From the NCBI RefSeq assembly GCF_014230085.1, contig NZ_JACHVB010000034.1, positions 1-64,000 on the forward strand: a stretch of 64,000 nt of DNA, given 5' to 3'. The stretch's first letter is position 1. Each line of letters opens with the position of its first letter. Below the pieces are notes generated by a model that did no database searches, was not told where the DNA came from, and saw nothing but the letters and a program-made list of their open reading frames with translations. The translations under genes and the position numbers were made by a program. This stretch comes from Ruficoccus amylovorans. GTDB lineage: Bacteria > Verrucomicrobiota > Verrucomicrobiia > Opitutales > Cerasicoccaceae. Positions 43,107-51,812 of this stretch are shown in pieces.

Positions 43107-44291
43107 TCAGGTCGGGTGCTTGCGCATGGCACGCAGCAGGGGGAGCATGAGCAGCGGGGCCAACAGGGAAACCGAAATACCCCAGCTCAGGCTGGAAAGG
43201 TCGGCGACCGCCCCGACGACCCAGGGCATGAAAATCCCGCCCGCGTTTCCCAACGCGGCCAGAAGGGCAAACATGCTGGCTCCGCCGTTGGGGTAGTGGT
43301 TGGCAGTGATGGCGAGGGTCGTAGGCCACAGGCAGCTCCCCGTGAAGCCGACCAGAATACAGGCGGTCAGTGCGACCCACGGCACCGGGAAAAAGCAGCC
43401 GATGATAAAAAGCACGACGGAGGAGGAACAACTCCAGACCATCAGCGTGATCGGGGTGACGCGGTTGCCGATGGCCCCGATAATCATGCGGCCCAGTGAC
43501 ATGGCCAGCGAAAACAGCAGCAGGCACAGCCCGGCGAATTCGGTCGAGTAGCCGAGGGAAATTTCCGCGTAGGCGGGCAGCCACTGGGCGATGCCCAGCT
43601 CCGTCGCCCCTCCCAGAAAAATCGCGATAAGAGCCAGCCCGAACCAGCGCCGCCGCAGAAGCTGGCGCAGGGGCATGCGCCGGCCGCCTTCGGCGATGAG
43701 GGAGGGGAAGCGAAGCAGGCTGAAGGCTGTCAGCAGCACCAGCGGCAGCGGAAGGAGCAGGTAGCAGGCTCCGGCCCAGCCGAGGTCAAAGCCCAGCGCC
43801 AGCGTGCCGATCATGACAGTCACGATTGCCCCCACGCAGTAAAAGGAGTGGAGCAGGTTCATCGAGGAGGCGAGCTTGTCCGGGTTGAGCGCGGCCACGA
43901 TCGGGCTCAGGATCATGTCCAGAATACCCGAGCCCAGCCCGAGGAAAAAGAACGTCACCCCGAGCAGCGCGTAGCTCGGTGCCAGTGCCATCCCGACCAG
44001 GCTGACGGCGATGAACAGGTTACCGAGCAACGCGAAGGGCTTCGCCCCGAAGCGATCAGCCAGTGGTCCGGTAATGACGATGCCAATCACCAGCCCCCCG
44101 AAGACAGACGCACCCAACCGCCCGAGCTGTTCCTGGCTGAGCCCTTCCTCACCGCCATAGAGACGGCTCAGCGTGGTGAGAAAGACCGGCAGCAGATTAA
44201 TCCCGATAGACAGGCTCATCATCGCGCCATAGCTGAGCCAGGTCAGCAGGCGGGCATTGGGAAAAGCGGAGGGCATATCCCGCCCCATCAA
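43107..44291 (-). CDS. MFS permease, sugar/fucose-permease-like
   Basis: A 394-aa inner-membrane transporter with 12 predicted segments. After TM2 the loop GPLADRFGAKPFALLG is the major facilitator motif A variant between TM2 and TM3, and the equivalent half-two motif is near ISLGYSTEFAGLCLL. The overall pattern (FFFLGLGSGILDMILSP, TGSCLWPTTLAITANHYPNGG) resembles the fucose permease and FGGY-associated sugar groups. The substrate is not known. It is convergent with the EEP gene and has no partner gene next to it. Confidence 0.85.
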   Translation of the reverse strand: MMGRDMPSAFPNARLLTWLSYGAMMSLSIGINLLPVFLTTLSRLYGGEEGLSQEQLGRLGASVFGGLVIGIVITGPLADRFGAKPFALLGNLFIAVSLVGMALAPSYALLGVTFFFLGLGSGILDMILSPIVAALNPDKLASSMNLLHSFYCVGAIVTVMIGTLALGFDLGWAGACYLLLPLPLVLLTAFSLLRFPSLIAEGGRRMPLRQLLRRRWFGLALIAIFLGGATELGIAQWLPAYAEISLGYSTEFAGLCLLLFSLAMSLGRMIIGAIGNRVTPITLMVWSCSSSVVLFIIGCFFPVPWVALTACILVGFTGSCLWPTTLAITANHYPNGGASMFALLAALGNAGGIFMPWVVGAVADLSSLSWGISVSLLAPLLMLPLLRAMRKHPT

Positions 44292-44367
44292 AGCCAGCTT
44301 TCGGGGGAAGGCAAATCCCGGTTGGGAATGTTTTCACCGCGGGTGAGCGGCGGACGAAAAAAAGAAA

Positions 44368-44632
44368 TTGCCCGCGAAGTCACGCGAAGGGGCGCGAAGG
44401 TTATTTGTGGAGCGTTGCTGGTACTTCTTGCCCGTTTTGATCAGACGAGGAGATTTCGCGAGAAAGCGGGCAAGGGAGAGAGCATACGCTTCCGGGCTTA
44501 CTTAACGTGCTTTCCGGACTTCCTGTTAGGGCCTGTTCTCCGCTGCTTGTGGCAGGGATGACTTGTTCTCTGTCTATATAATGCCTCTTTGAAAAATGAC
44601 CTTCGCGCCCCTTCGCGTGACTTCGCGGGCAA
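44368..44632. repeat. Non-coding unit bounded by 34-bp perfect inverted repeats
   Basis: Positions 44368-44401 (start ttgcccgcgaagtcacgcga) and 44599-44632 (end acttcgcgggcaa) are exact reverse complements over 34 bp, with further partial matching outside. A nested pair CTTGCCCG (44427-44434) / CGGGCAAG (44467-44474) lies inside. The 197-bp interior has no protein-like frame. Arms share the 'cgcgaagg' core with remnants near 43047 and 54876. The unit fills most of the 374-bp gap between the MFS gene and the gene at 44666. Confidence 0.75.
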
Positions 44633-44665
44633 CTTCCAGATCCCGACGCGCAAGCGGGCGCGGGG

Positions 44666-45193
44666 TCACTGCTCCGGATGGATCGGCTGGAGGTAGCGGC
44701 GCAGGTAGGGGATGCCTTGCTTGTCCTTGTAAATGAGCACGAGGTCGCCGCGCTTGAGCGGGGGCGAGCCGGAAAGCAACTCGTCCTGAAAATCCTGGGT
44801 CACGCGCCGGGCTTCCACGCCGTCGGCGTCCAGCTCCGAACGCCGGATGACGAGCAGCCCCGCCTCGGGGACTTCCCAGCGGGTATTGGCGGGCATGATG
44901 TCGAGAAAGAGCGCGCGGTCCTCGTCTGACACGCGGCGGGTGGCGGTGATGTTTTTAAAAACCCCGTCTTCGAGAAAGGCGAAAATCTGATAGCGGGCGG
45001 TGGCTTCGGGGTCGTTCTCGACCGGTTTGCTAAAGCGCTGGAAGGTCATTTCCCAAATACCGGCGATCTCCTCGCGGCTGGCGGGGCGGGAGTTGAGCGC
45101 AAGCGCGTCTGCATCTATTTGCGCATGCAGCAGCCCGCAGCCCCAAAGAGCGGCGGCGAGAAACAGAAAGCGTTTACGGAGAATGGCAGGCAT
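44666..45193 (-). CDS. Exported hypothetical protein (175 aa)
   Basis: From ATG 45193 the N-terminus RKRFLFLAAALWGCGLLHAQ is a signal peptide with a probable cleavage after HA, so the protein is periplasmic or exported. The mature part (about 155 aa) includes IAGIWEMTFQRF and YQIFAFLEDGVFKNITATR, then ANTRWEVPEAGLLVIRR, giving the look of a small lipocalin-like or lipoprotein-like beta fold, but I cannot assign a family. It is alone between the inverted-repeat unit and the kinase gene. Confidence 0.7.
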   Translation of the reverse strand: MPAILRKRFLFLAAALWGCGLLHAQIDADALALNSRPASREEIAGIWEMTFQRFSKPVENDPEATARYQIFAFLEDGVFKNITATRRVSDEDRALFLDIMPANTRWEVPEAGLLVIRRSELDADGVEARRVTQDFQDELLSGSPPLKRGDLVLIYKDKQGIPYLRRYLQPIHPEQ

Positions 45194-45316
45194 GCGTATG
45201 TCTTCTGACAGCAGGCTGGCGCAAAGGTGCCTCAAAGGCAAGACCGGCCTCAGGGGCTGCCCCTGAAGAAAAATCTCGTGTCATTTGTGGTAAAAAAACG
45301 ACCCGCCGAGGCGTCT

Positions 45317-47101
45317 CTAGTCACTTTGCAGCAGCGGGATGAGGAAGCGGAAGGTCGTGCCGGCGGGGCCGGTTTCGAGCAGTTCGAGTTCGCCACGGTG
45401 GGACTTGAGAATCTGGCGTGAGATGGCCAGCCCGAGCCCGGTTCCCTGCGACTTGCCGGTGAGGAAGGACTCGAAAATCTTCCCGCGCATTTTTTCGGGA
45501 ACGCCGCCGCCGGCATCCTTGACCGTCACGCTGGCCAGCGTGCGTTCGCCCAGAAGCTGAGTGCCAAGGATGACGGAGATGACTCCGCCCTCGGGCATGG
45601 CTTCGACCGCGTTGATAATCAGGTTGAGGATGACCTGCTGGATCTGGCCCTTGTGGACCTCGACCATGAGCGGCTCTCGCGGGGCCTCGTAGGCGAGATG
45701 GACCTTGGATTGCTCCAGCTTGAGGCGCAGCAGTACGAGGCTGTCTTCGACCAGCTTCTTGAGATCGTGGGGTGAGTGCATCTCCGAACGGCTTTTGCCG
45801 AAGTTGAGCACCCGGCTGACGATTTCCTCCAGTTGGACAATCTTCTCGGTGATGACGGACACGTCCTGCTGGCGCGGGTCGCCCGCGGGGAACTCCAGGT
45901 CAAGCGCCTCGAACAGGAGCTTGATCACGGTCAGCGGGTTGCGAATCTCGTGGGCGATCTCGGCCGCGAGCAGCCCGAGTGTGGTCAGGCGTTCGTTGCG
46001 GCGGAGGCTCTCCTCGGTGGCGAAGACGCGGCTGTAGAGCCGGGAGTTTTCCAGGGCCACGCCGCCGAGCGAGGCCAGCGTGGTGAAAAGGCGTTTCTCG
46101 TCGTTGTTGAAGCGGTGGGAGACATCGGTGTAGGCGTTGAGCACGCCGATGACTTCCTTCCCCACGACGATGGGCGTGGTCAGCATGGAGCGGAGCTGGT
46201 CGCTCTGCACGAAGGGGACAAAGTGGTGCTCCTCGGTCCGGGCCAGGTCGGAGACACTTATCTGCTTGTTGCGCTTGAGGGCGACGCCGATCGTGCTTTG
46301 CTCCAGGTCCAGTTCCTCTTGATACTCGACGCTGCCATCCGGCCCTTCCAGGGCGTGGAGTTTCAGGGATTTGCCGTCCGGGGTCAGGAGCATGATCGCG
46401 CAGTAGCGGCAGTCCATCAGGCGGCGGGCCTCGCGGGCGATGCTCTGTAAAAGTGTGGGCTGATCGCGGGTGGCCACCAGTTGCTGTCCGGCGCTGATGA
46501 GGGCCTGAAGCTGCCCGGCTTTTTCCTTGAGCTGGTTGATCAGCCACAGGCGACCCACGACCTTGGTGGCCTCGGAGGTCAGCAGCACGAGCAGCTTGAG
46601 GTCCTTTTCGTCAAAGGCGGCGACCTGCTCGCTGTCCACATTGACCACGCCGACGGTCAGCCCTTGCAGGATCATGGGGGCGGCCATCTCGGAGCGGATC
46701 GACTGCTTTAAGGTGATGTAGCGCGGATCGAAGCGCACGTCCTCGATCAGCACGGGTTCGCCGTGCAGGGCGACCCAGCCGGTGACGCCGCTGCCCAGAG
46801 CGAGCTTGATCTCCTCCGAGGACTTGGGCAGCCCCCGGTAAACTTCGATTTCGAGCCGGTTGGTGTCGGGGTTGATGAGCGCGATGGACGCGCTGGTGGC
46901 CCCGAGGGTTTCCAGCAGGTTTTTGATGATGAGTTCCAGCGCCTCGCGCGGGTCCTCGGTCTGGCTGACGAGACTGCTGATCCGGTAGAGGGAATCGAGC
47001 ACGGAACGGTCTTCCTGGGCGGTTTTCAACTCTGGGTCAGCATGGGAAGAAATCGCTCCCGCGCAACGCCAATTCCCTGTGGCTTGTGCATCCTCCTTCA
47101 C
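45317..47101 (-). CDS. GAF-domain sensor histidine kinase
   Basis: A 594-aa soluble kinase with no membrane segment. It has two GAF modules (about 35-185, SASIALINPDTNRLEIEVYRG, and about 215-360, CRYCAIMLLTPDGKSLKLHA), then HisKA with phospho-acceptor His in AAEIAHEIRNPLTV, and HATPase_c with N box LNLIINAVEAM, G1 VKDAGGGVP and G2 SQGTGLGLAI. It senses a cytoplasmic small molecule, probably through the GAFs. The start codon is GTG at 47101, 1 bp after the glnD stop, indicating translational coupling with glnD. No response regulator is adjacent. Confidence 0.88.
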   Translation of the reverse strand: MKEDAQATGNWRCAGAISSHADPELKTAQEDRSVLDSLYRISSLVSQTEDPREALELIIKNLLETLGATSASIALINPDTNRLEIEVYRGLPKSSEEIKLALGSGVTGWVALHGEPVLIEDVRFDPRYITLKQSIRSEMAAPMILQGLTVGVVNVDSEQVAAFDEKDLKLLVLLTSEATKVVGRLWLINQLKEKAGQLQALISAGQQLVATRDQPTLLQSIAREARRLMDCRYCAIMLLTPDGKSLKLHALEGPDGSVEYQEELDLEQSTIGVALKRNKQISVSDLARTEEHHFVPFVQSDQLRSMLTTPIVVGKEVIGVLNAYTDVSHRFNNDEKRLFTTLASLGGVALENSRLYSRVFATEESLRRNERLTTLGLLAAEIAHEIRNPLTVIKLLFEALDLEFPAGDPRQQDVSVITEKIVQLEEIVSRVLNFGKSRSEMHSPHDLKKLVEDSLVLLRLKLEQSKVHLAYEAPREPLMVEVHKGQIQQVILNLIINAVEAMPEGGVISVILGTQLLGERTLASVTVKDAGGGVPEKMRGKIFESFLTGKSQGTGLGLAISRQILKSHRGELELLETGPAGTTFRFLIPLLQSD

Positions 47102-47102
47102 C

Positions 47103-49970
47103 TCAGATCACGGCCTGGAAGTCTTCGCACGAGATGATGCGGTTGAGCGTGTCGCGCAGGGCGACCAGGCTGGAGGTGTCGGCCTTGTCGCCGTGGTCGA
47201 TGCGCTCGATGTAGAAGGTGTCAAGCGCGGCGGTCCGCTCGGTCGAAATGCGGGCGAAGGTGATGTCGAAGCCGTGGTCGAAGATGGCCTTGGAGAGCTG
47301 GTAGAGCAGACCGACGTGGTCGTTGGTCTGGATCTCGACGATGGTGCGGCGCAGGGAAAGCTCGTGGTAGATGTCCACCGAGGAGGGGATGGGCGCGCGC
47401 AGGCGCGAGTCCGTTTCGTACATCTTGGCACGGCTGGCCTGGCGGGCCTTTTCCTGGATGCCGGGCATGAGATCTTTGTTGGTCAGGAGCGCGTCGTTGA
47501 GTTCCTTTTCAAAGATTTCTCGGGCATGGGCATTGGTGACGACCCCGCCGGAGGGGTCCACTACGTAGAAGGTGTCGATCGTGATATGGTCACCACGGGA
47601 GATGGCCTTGGTGCTGAGAATGTTCACCCCGGCCACGGTGAGCGCCCCGGCCAGCTTGTAAAACAGGCCAGCCCGGTCCCAGGTGACGACGTTGACCACG
47701 CTCATGCCCTGGTCGATGTCGTCTTTCCAGTCAACCATGGGTACGAGGGAGCCGACCGAGTCGGCCTCGGTGATCTGCCCGAGCAGGTTGTTGATCATGC
47801 GCAGGTGAAGCTCGATGTCTTCAGCGCTGTTGTGGAGAAAATATCGCTCCGGCAGGAGGTTGAAGTGCGCTTCAATCTGATCTTCCGGGATGTCGGGCAA
47901 ACTGCTGGCAATGAGTTTTTTGTGTATCATCTCGATGTGTTCTCGGGTCTTGCGGGCCACCTCCTCCTCATCGTGCAGCAGGTCAAAGCTGGCGCGATAG
48001 AGCTGGCGGTGGAGGGCGTCCTTGTATTCGTTCCAGAGGCCTTTGGCCGTCCCTCGCGCGTCGCAGTAGGTGCACACGAAGAGGTGTCGCAGGGCCTCTT
48101 CATTTTCCACCAGTTCGGCAAACGATTGGATCGTCCTTGGGTCATCTACGTCGAACCGTTGCCAGAATCGTGCCATTTCGAGATGATTCTTTATAATAAA
48201 TAAAACAAGCGGGTGGAATTTTTCGGGTACATCCATGCGCTTGAGGATGGGGGCGGCCAGGGCGACGCCGCGTTCGCAGTGGTCCTCGACGCCATCGCTT
48301 TTGCCCAGATCGTGCAGCAGGAGGATCAGGTAGAGCAGGGCCGGAGTCTCGGCCTGGCGGATGGCCTCCTGGTACGGCGTAACGAACTCGCCCACGCCTT
48401 CAAAGACCTGGTCCAGCTCGTGGATGGTGTTGAGCACGTGAATGTCCGCCGTGTACCGGTGATAGAACTCGTGCTGCACGAGGCAGGTCAACTCGCCAAA
48501 CTCGGGGATGAAGCGCCCGAGCACGCCCAGCTCGTGCATGAGCGAGAGCGTGGGGTAAACCTGTCCGCGCTCCTGCAGGATGGAGCGGAAAGTGCGGTTG
48601 GGGGACTCGGCGTGGGTGATGCGCGGCGTGATGAGTTGAGTGGAATTGGTGATGAGGCTCTGCAACTCGATGTCGAGGCGCGCCCGGTACTGCTGGGCGT
48701 AGCGGAAGACGCGAATCAGCCGGTCGGGGTCTTCCCCGAAAATGCCGGAATGCTCGTGGCCGAGGACGCCTTCGCGCAGGATGAAGCCGTCGAAGCGCTT
48801 TTCGAGGCTTGTCTGGCGCGAGCGGATCACGTCGCGCAGGGTGATGCGCTCCTTGCCGGGCATGCCGGTGATGGCCAACCGCTGCTCCAGCAAGCGCGAG
48901 AGGGTGTAAATGCGGTTGGCGTGGGAGTAGTAGTCACGCATGAACCACTCCACCCGGCGGAAAATATCCTCCCGGCGGTAGCCGAGCGCCCAGGCCACGG
49001 AGGGCTGTTTTTCGAGGTTGAGCAGGTCCGTCGGGCGGGTGCTCTCGAAGTGAAGCTCGTTGCGGACGCGCAGCAGGAAACTGTAGGAGGTTTCCAGGCT
49101 CTTGCGCTCCTGCGGGGTGAGGTAGCGGCGGCGCTCCAGAGCGTCGAGCGAGCCTTCCCCCAACCGGATGCGAGCCATCCAGAGGATGTTCTGGTAGTCG
49201 CGCAGGCCGCCGACGCCGTTCTTGATGTCGGGCTCCTGCATAAAGACGGTTCCGCCGTACTTCTCGCGGCGTTCGGCCTGGTCTTTTAAGCGGAATCGCA
49301 CGTAGGGGGTCGGGTCCTCGTGTTCGAGCATCCGGTTGTAGTCGTGCGTGAATTTGTCAAAAACCTTCTGCGAGCCGCAGATGAGCCGGGCCTCCAGCAG
49401 GGCGTTTTTCGACTGGTCCTCCAGTTTGGCCTCCTCCAGCGCCTCCTTGATTGTGCGGGTGGAGTGGCCGACTTTCAGGCTCAGGTCCCACAGCGGGTAG
49501 AGAATCTCGTTGGTGAGGGTCTCCTGAAGCGGCTTGATCGCCACCTCCTTGACCCGCTTGGGAAAGAGAAACATCAGGTCAATGTCGCTGAAGGGGCTCA
49601 ACTCCTCCCGCCCGTAACCCCCGAGGGCGACCAGGGCGACTTCGCAGGGCAGCTTGCCGTGCTTGAGCTTGTAGGTCTCGATCGCGTGCTGATAGAGCTT
49701 TTCCAGCAACACATCGACCATGATCGTGCGGGCTTTTGCCACACGAAGACCCGCATCGCCCTTGCGGTGGTAGCGCTGAAGCATTTCCCGTTCGAGTCGG
49801 GCGTATTCCTTGAGCTTCGGCAGCTTCTCCCCAGGGCCTGATCCGGGCCCAAAAACCAGACGCTTCTCGGCGTGCTGGCGGATGCGGCGGAACAGCGGGT
49901 CTTCGGTTATGGAGCTCAAAACCCTCTTAATCACGCAGATGCACCGCCCGATTTCAACGGGGAAAATCAC
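47103..49970 (-). CDS. glnD: Bifunctional [protein-PII] uridylyltransferase/UMP-removing enzyme GlnD
   Basis: This 955-aa enzyme uridylylates PII nitrogen-signal proteins when nitrogen is limiting and removes UMP when glutamine is plentiful. Domains: a nucleotidyltransferase domain (about 80-250) with GGYGREELSPFSDIDLMF, a linker, an HD hydrolase domain with LLHDLGKSDGVEDHCERG (metal-binding His-Asp), and two C-terminal ACT domains (about 785-955; VVTWDRAGLFYKLAGALTVA is in the first) for glutamine sensing. The length is somewhat over that of E. coli GlnD (890). Start at GTG 49970; an internal GTG 12 codons later is an alternative. It is followed directly by a kinase gene. Confidence 0.93.
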   Translation of the reverse strand: MIFPVEIGRCICVIKRVLSSITEDPLFRRIRQHAEKRLVFGPGSGPGEKLPKLKEYARLEREMLQRYHRKGDAGLRVAKARTIMVDVLLEKLYQHAIETYKLKHGKLPCEVALVALGGYGREELSPFSDIDLMFLFPKRVKEVAIKPLQETLTNEILYPLWDLSLKVGHSTRTIKEALEEAKLEDQSKNALLEARLICGSQKVFDKFTHDYNRMLEHEDPTPYVRFRLKDQAERREKYGGTVFMQEPDIKNGVGGLRDYQNILWMARIRLGEGSLDALERRRYLTPQERKSLETSYSFLLRVRNELHFESTRPTDLLNLEKQPSVAWALGYRREDIFRRVEWFMRDYYSHANRIYTLSRLLEQRLAITGMPGKERITLRDVIRSRQTSLEKRFDGFILREGVLGHEHSGIFGEDPDRLIRVFRYAQQYRARLDIELQSLITNSTQLITPRITHAESPNRTFRSILQERGQVYPTLSLMHELGVLGRFIPEFGELTCLVQHEFYHRYTADIHVLNTIHELDQVFEGVGEFVTPYQEAIRQAETPALLYLILLLHDLGKSDGVEDHCERGVALAAPILKRMDVPEKFHPLVLFIIKNHLEMARFWQRFDVDDPRTIQSFAELVENEEALRHLFVCTYCDARGTAKGLWNEYKDALHRQLYRASFDLLHDEEEVARKTREHIEMIHKKLIASSLPDIPEDQIEAHFNLLPERYFLHNSAEDIELHLRMINNLLGQITEADSVGSLVPMVDWKDDIDQGMSVVNVVTWDRAGLFYKLAGALTVAGVNILSTKAISRGDHITIDTFYVVDPSGGVVTNAHAREIFEKELNDALLTNKDLMPGIQEKARQASRAKMYETDSRLRAPIPSSVDIYHELSLRRTIVEIQTNDHVGLLYQLSKAIFDHGFDITFARISTERTAALDTFYIERIDHGDKADTSSLVALRDTLNRIISCEDFQAVI

Positions 49971-50004
49971 CCCCGGCGCATAATTCTTGCCCGCTCACGC
50001 TGCA

Positions 50005-50047
50005 AAAAAAAAGCCCGTCAGTTCCAGCGGTGCCGAAACTGACGGGC
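50005..50047 (-). terminator. Rho-independent terminator of the PiT-like gene
   Basis: On the minus strand GCCCGTCAGTT (50047-50037) and AACTGACGGGC (50023-50013) form an 11-bp stem followed by a run of U (50012-50004). It lies 27 bp after the stop of the gene at 50074 and upstream of glnD. Confidence 0.9.
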
Positions 50048-50073
50048 GCAAAGGAGAACCGTTGTCGCCTGAC

Positions 50074-51105
50074 CTAGAACTCGCCGGACTGGAGCATTTG
50101 CTCGGTGGCAGGTTCTTCGGCGGGGGCGTCGATGAGTTTTTCAATCGCGGGCAGGCCGAAGGCCAGGGCGATGCTGACGGCCAGGCCCAGGATCAGCTTG
50201 ATCGTGTCGCGCCCGACGTTGGCGTAGGTCTTCTTCTTGATCTTGCGGTCGATCCCCAGGCACAGGGCGATTTCGCGGCCTGCGAGCAGCCCGAGGAAGA
50301 CCCAGGTCGTGCTCATCGGGATGTTGTTCAGGTTCTTGAAAATGTACAGGATGACGCCGTACTGGAAGTCGATGATCGTGGCCGAGCGGATGTCGTTGCT
50401 GTTGCGCTTGGAGGTGACGATGCGCTGGATGCTGCCCCCACGGATGTAGAAGATGATCGCCAGCAGAGCGCAGATCCACCCCGTCGCCGCTATCATGGTG
50501 GTCAGGTCCAGTTTGCGCGGAGTGAAGGCGAAGATGTTGGCCAGGTCCTGCATCAGCCACTGTGACCAGAGGAAGCCCGTGGATATCCACTGGAGGATGA
50601 CCCAGATCGGGTGCTTGTCCTCGTCGTCGCTGTGGGTTTTTAGAAAATAGCGTTCAACTGCCAGCAGGACAAAGCGGGCCAGCACAAAGGCGCAGGCGAA
50701 GGCGACCCCGTAGCCCAGAATGGACTTGAGGACCATCTTCTGGATAACCTCCGGGTTGTTCGAAGCGACAAAGACCGACAGCGTCAGGAAGGTCGTGCTG
50801 ACCGGTACCCCGTAGCGGGTGAGGATCAGGATAACGATGGGCGGGACGATGAAGTACCACTCGATCCCGTCGGGCGGGATCGGAATGCGGTCCAGGCGGT
50901 TGTAGCTGGGGTCCCCGCCGTGGGTGTGCCAGCCATACATCAGCACCAGGGTCAGGATCGTGGCCGCAAAAAGCCACAACACCCACCAGGGGCGGTTGTG
51001 GTTGGATGCCAGAAAGGTCCCCAGAGTCTGGATCGCGTCATTGGCAATGATTGAATAGGAGGCGAACGAAAAGCCGATCACCATGAAGATAAGTTGCCAG
51101 TCCAT
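50074..51105 (-). CDS. PiT-like (inorganic phosphate/anion) permease
   Basis: A 343-aa membrane protein with about nine segments. Two signature regions of the PiT family (TC 2.A.20) can be seen: IANDAIQTLGTFLASN in the first half, resembling GANDxxNxxG, and PVSTTFLTLSVF; the repeat-half equivalent is IPMSTTWVFLGLLAGRE. The usual second GANDVAN motif is not conserved, so the transported ion cannot be assumed to be phosphate. No phoU-like gene is adjacent. Alone on its transcript, with a terminator. Confidence 0.72.
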   Translation of the reverse strand: MDWQLIFMVIGFSFASYSIIANDAIQTLGTFLASNHNRPWWVLWLFAATILTLVLMYGWHTHGGDPSYNRLDRIPIPPDGIEWYFIVPPIVILILTRYGVPVSTTFLTLSVFVASNNPEVIQKMVLKSILGYGVAFACAFVLARFVLLAVERYFLKTHSDDEDKHPIWVILQWISTGFLWSQWLMQDLANIFAFTPRKLDLTTMIAATGWICALLAIIFYIRGGSIQRIVTSKRNSNDIRSATIIDFQYGVILYIFKNLNNIPMSTTWVFLGLLAGREIALCLGIDRKIKKKTYANVGRDTIKLILGLAVSIALAFGLPAIEKLIDAPAEEPATEQMLQSGEF

Positions 51106-51337
51106 AGGCGACTGTGCGTAGCACAGTCGGCGGTAGAGACTGGCGAAGGCCGCGCATAGGTCAAGTCACGCTCTGTGACATTTCTGTGACGATGCTTTGG
51201 GCAAAGACAGGAGGACTTTCCGGCGGAAACGAAGTGTTCACCGAGGATAGGGACTGCCGGTCCCTTGATCGCTGAAAAAGGGACTGCGGGCTTGCCCGTG
51301 GGCATGCTTGGGGTAGGGTAAGCGCCTTCTGACCAGG

Positions 51338-51387
51338 AAGCGGGGACGACCCCGCCTCTCCGCATTCAAAAATGGGGACGGCCCCGG
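51338..51387 (+). ncRNA. Guanidine-II (mini-ykkC) riboswitch upstream of gdx
   Basis: Two GC hairpins with ACGR tetraloops lie in tandem. P1 is GCGGGG-acga-CCCCGC (51340-51355); P2 is GGGG-acgg-CCCC (51374-51385), possibly extended by a U-G pair. The 18-nt linker is unstructured. These are the defining features of guanidine-II riboswitches, which bind one guanidinium in each loop and turn on genes for guanidine export. The start codon of the Gdx-like transporter follows P2 by 17 nt, where ligand binding would free the ribosome binding site. Confidence 0.88.
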
Positions 51388-51404
51388 TAAAATCTCCTGA
51401 AAAG

Positions 51405-51728
51405 ATGCATTGGTTAATATTGATCGTGGCGGGCCTGTTGGAGGTCGGCTGGGCCGTGGGGCTGAAATATACGGAGGGCTTTACCCGGCCCTTGCCGACG
51501 GCGGGGACGGTTTTGGCGATGGTGCTGAGCATGTTCCTGCTGGGGCTGGCGATGAAGACGCTGCCGGTCGGGACCGCCTATGCCGTGTGGGTGGGAATCG
51601 GCGTGGTGGGGACGGCTGTCGCCGGGGTCTTCCTGCTGGGAGAGGCCGTCCACTGGCTGAAGGCGGTCAGCCTGCTGTTGATCGTTGTCGGGATCGTCGG
51701 ACTTAAAATGAGTGCGGCTGCGGATTGA
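51405..51728 (+). CDS. gdx: SMR-family guanidinium exporter Gdx (SugE-like)
   Basis: A 107-aa small multidrug-resistance family protein with four membrane segments. The central acidic residue is in LLEVGWAVGLKYTEGFTRP (the Gdx/SugE-type W-A-x-x-L-K-x-S/T-x-G-F-T-R pattern). It differs from EmrE-type drug exporters and matches proton-coupled guanidinium exporters. The guanidine-II riboswitch immediately upstream supports this. Start at ATG 51405; an upstream in-frame extension to 51372 overlaps the P2 hairpin and is rejected. valS starts 84 bp downstream. Confidence 0.93.
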   Translation: MHWLILIVAGLLEVGWAVGLKYTEGFTRPLPTAGTVLAMVLSMFLLGLAMKTLPVGTAYAVWVGIGVVGTAVAGVFLLGEAVHWLKAVSLLLIVVGIVGLKMSAAAD

Positions 51729-51812
51729 AGGGGAGGTAAAAACCGCGCTTGCCCCGACGCGTAGGGCTGGCAAAATATCCGGTTTCAATTTTTCCGTCAA
51801 AAACCAGAAAAG

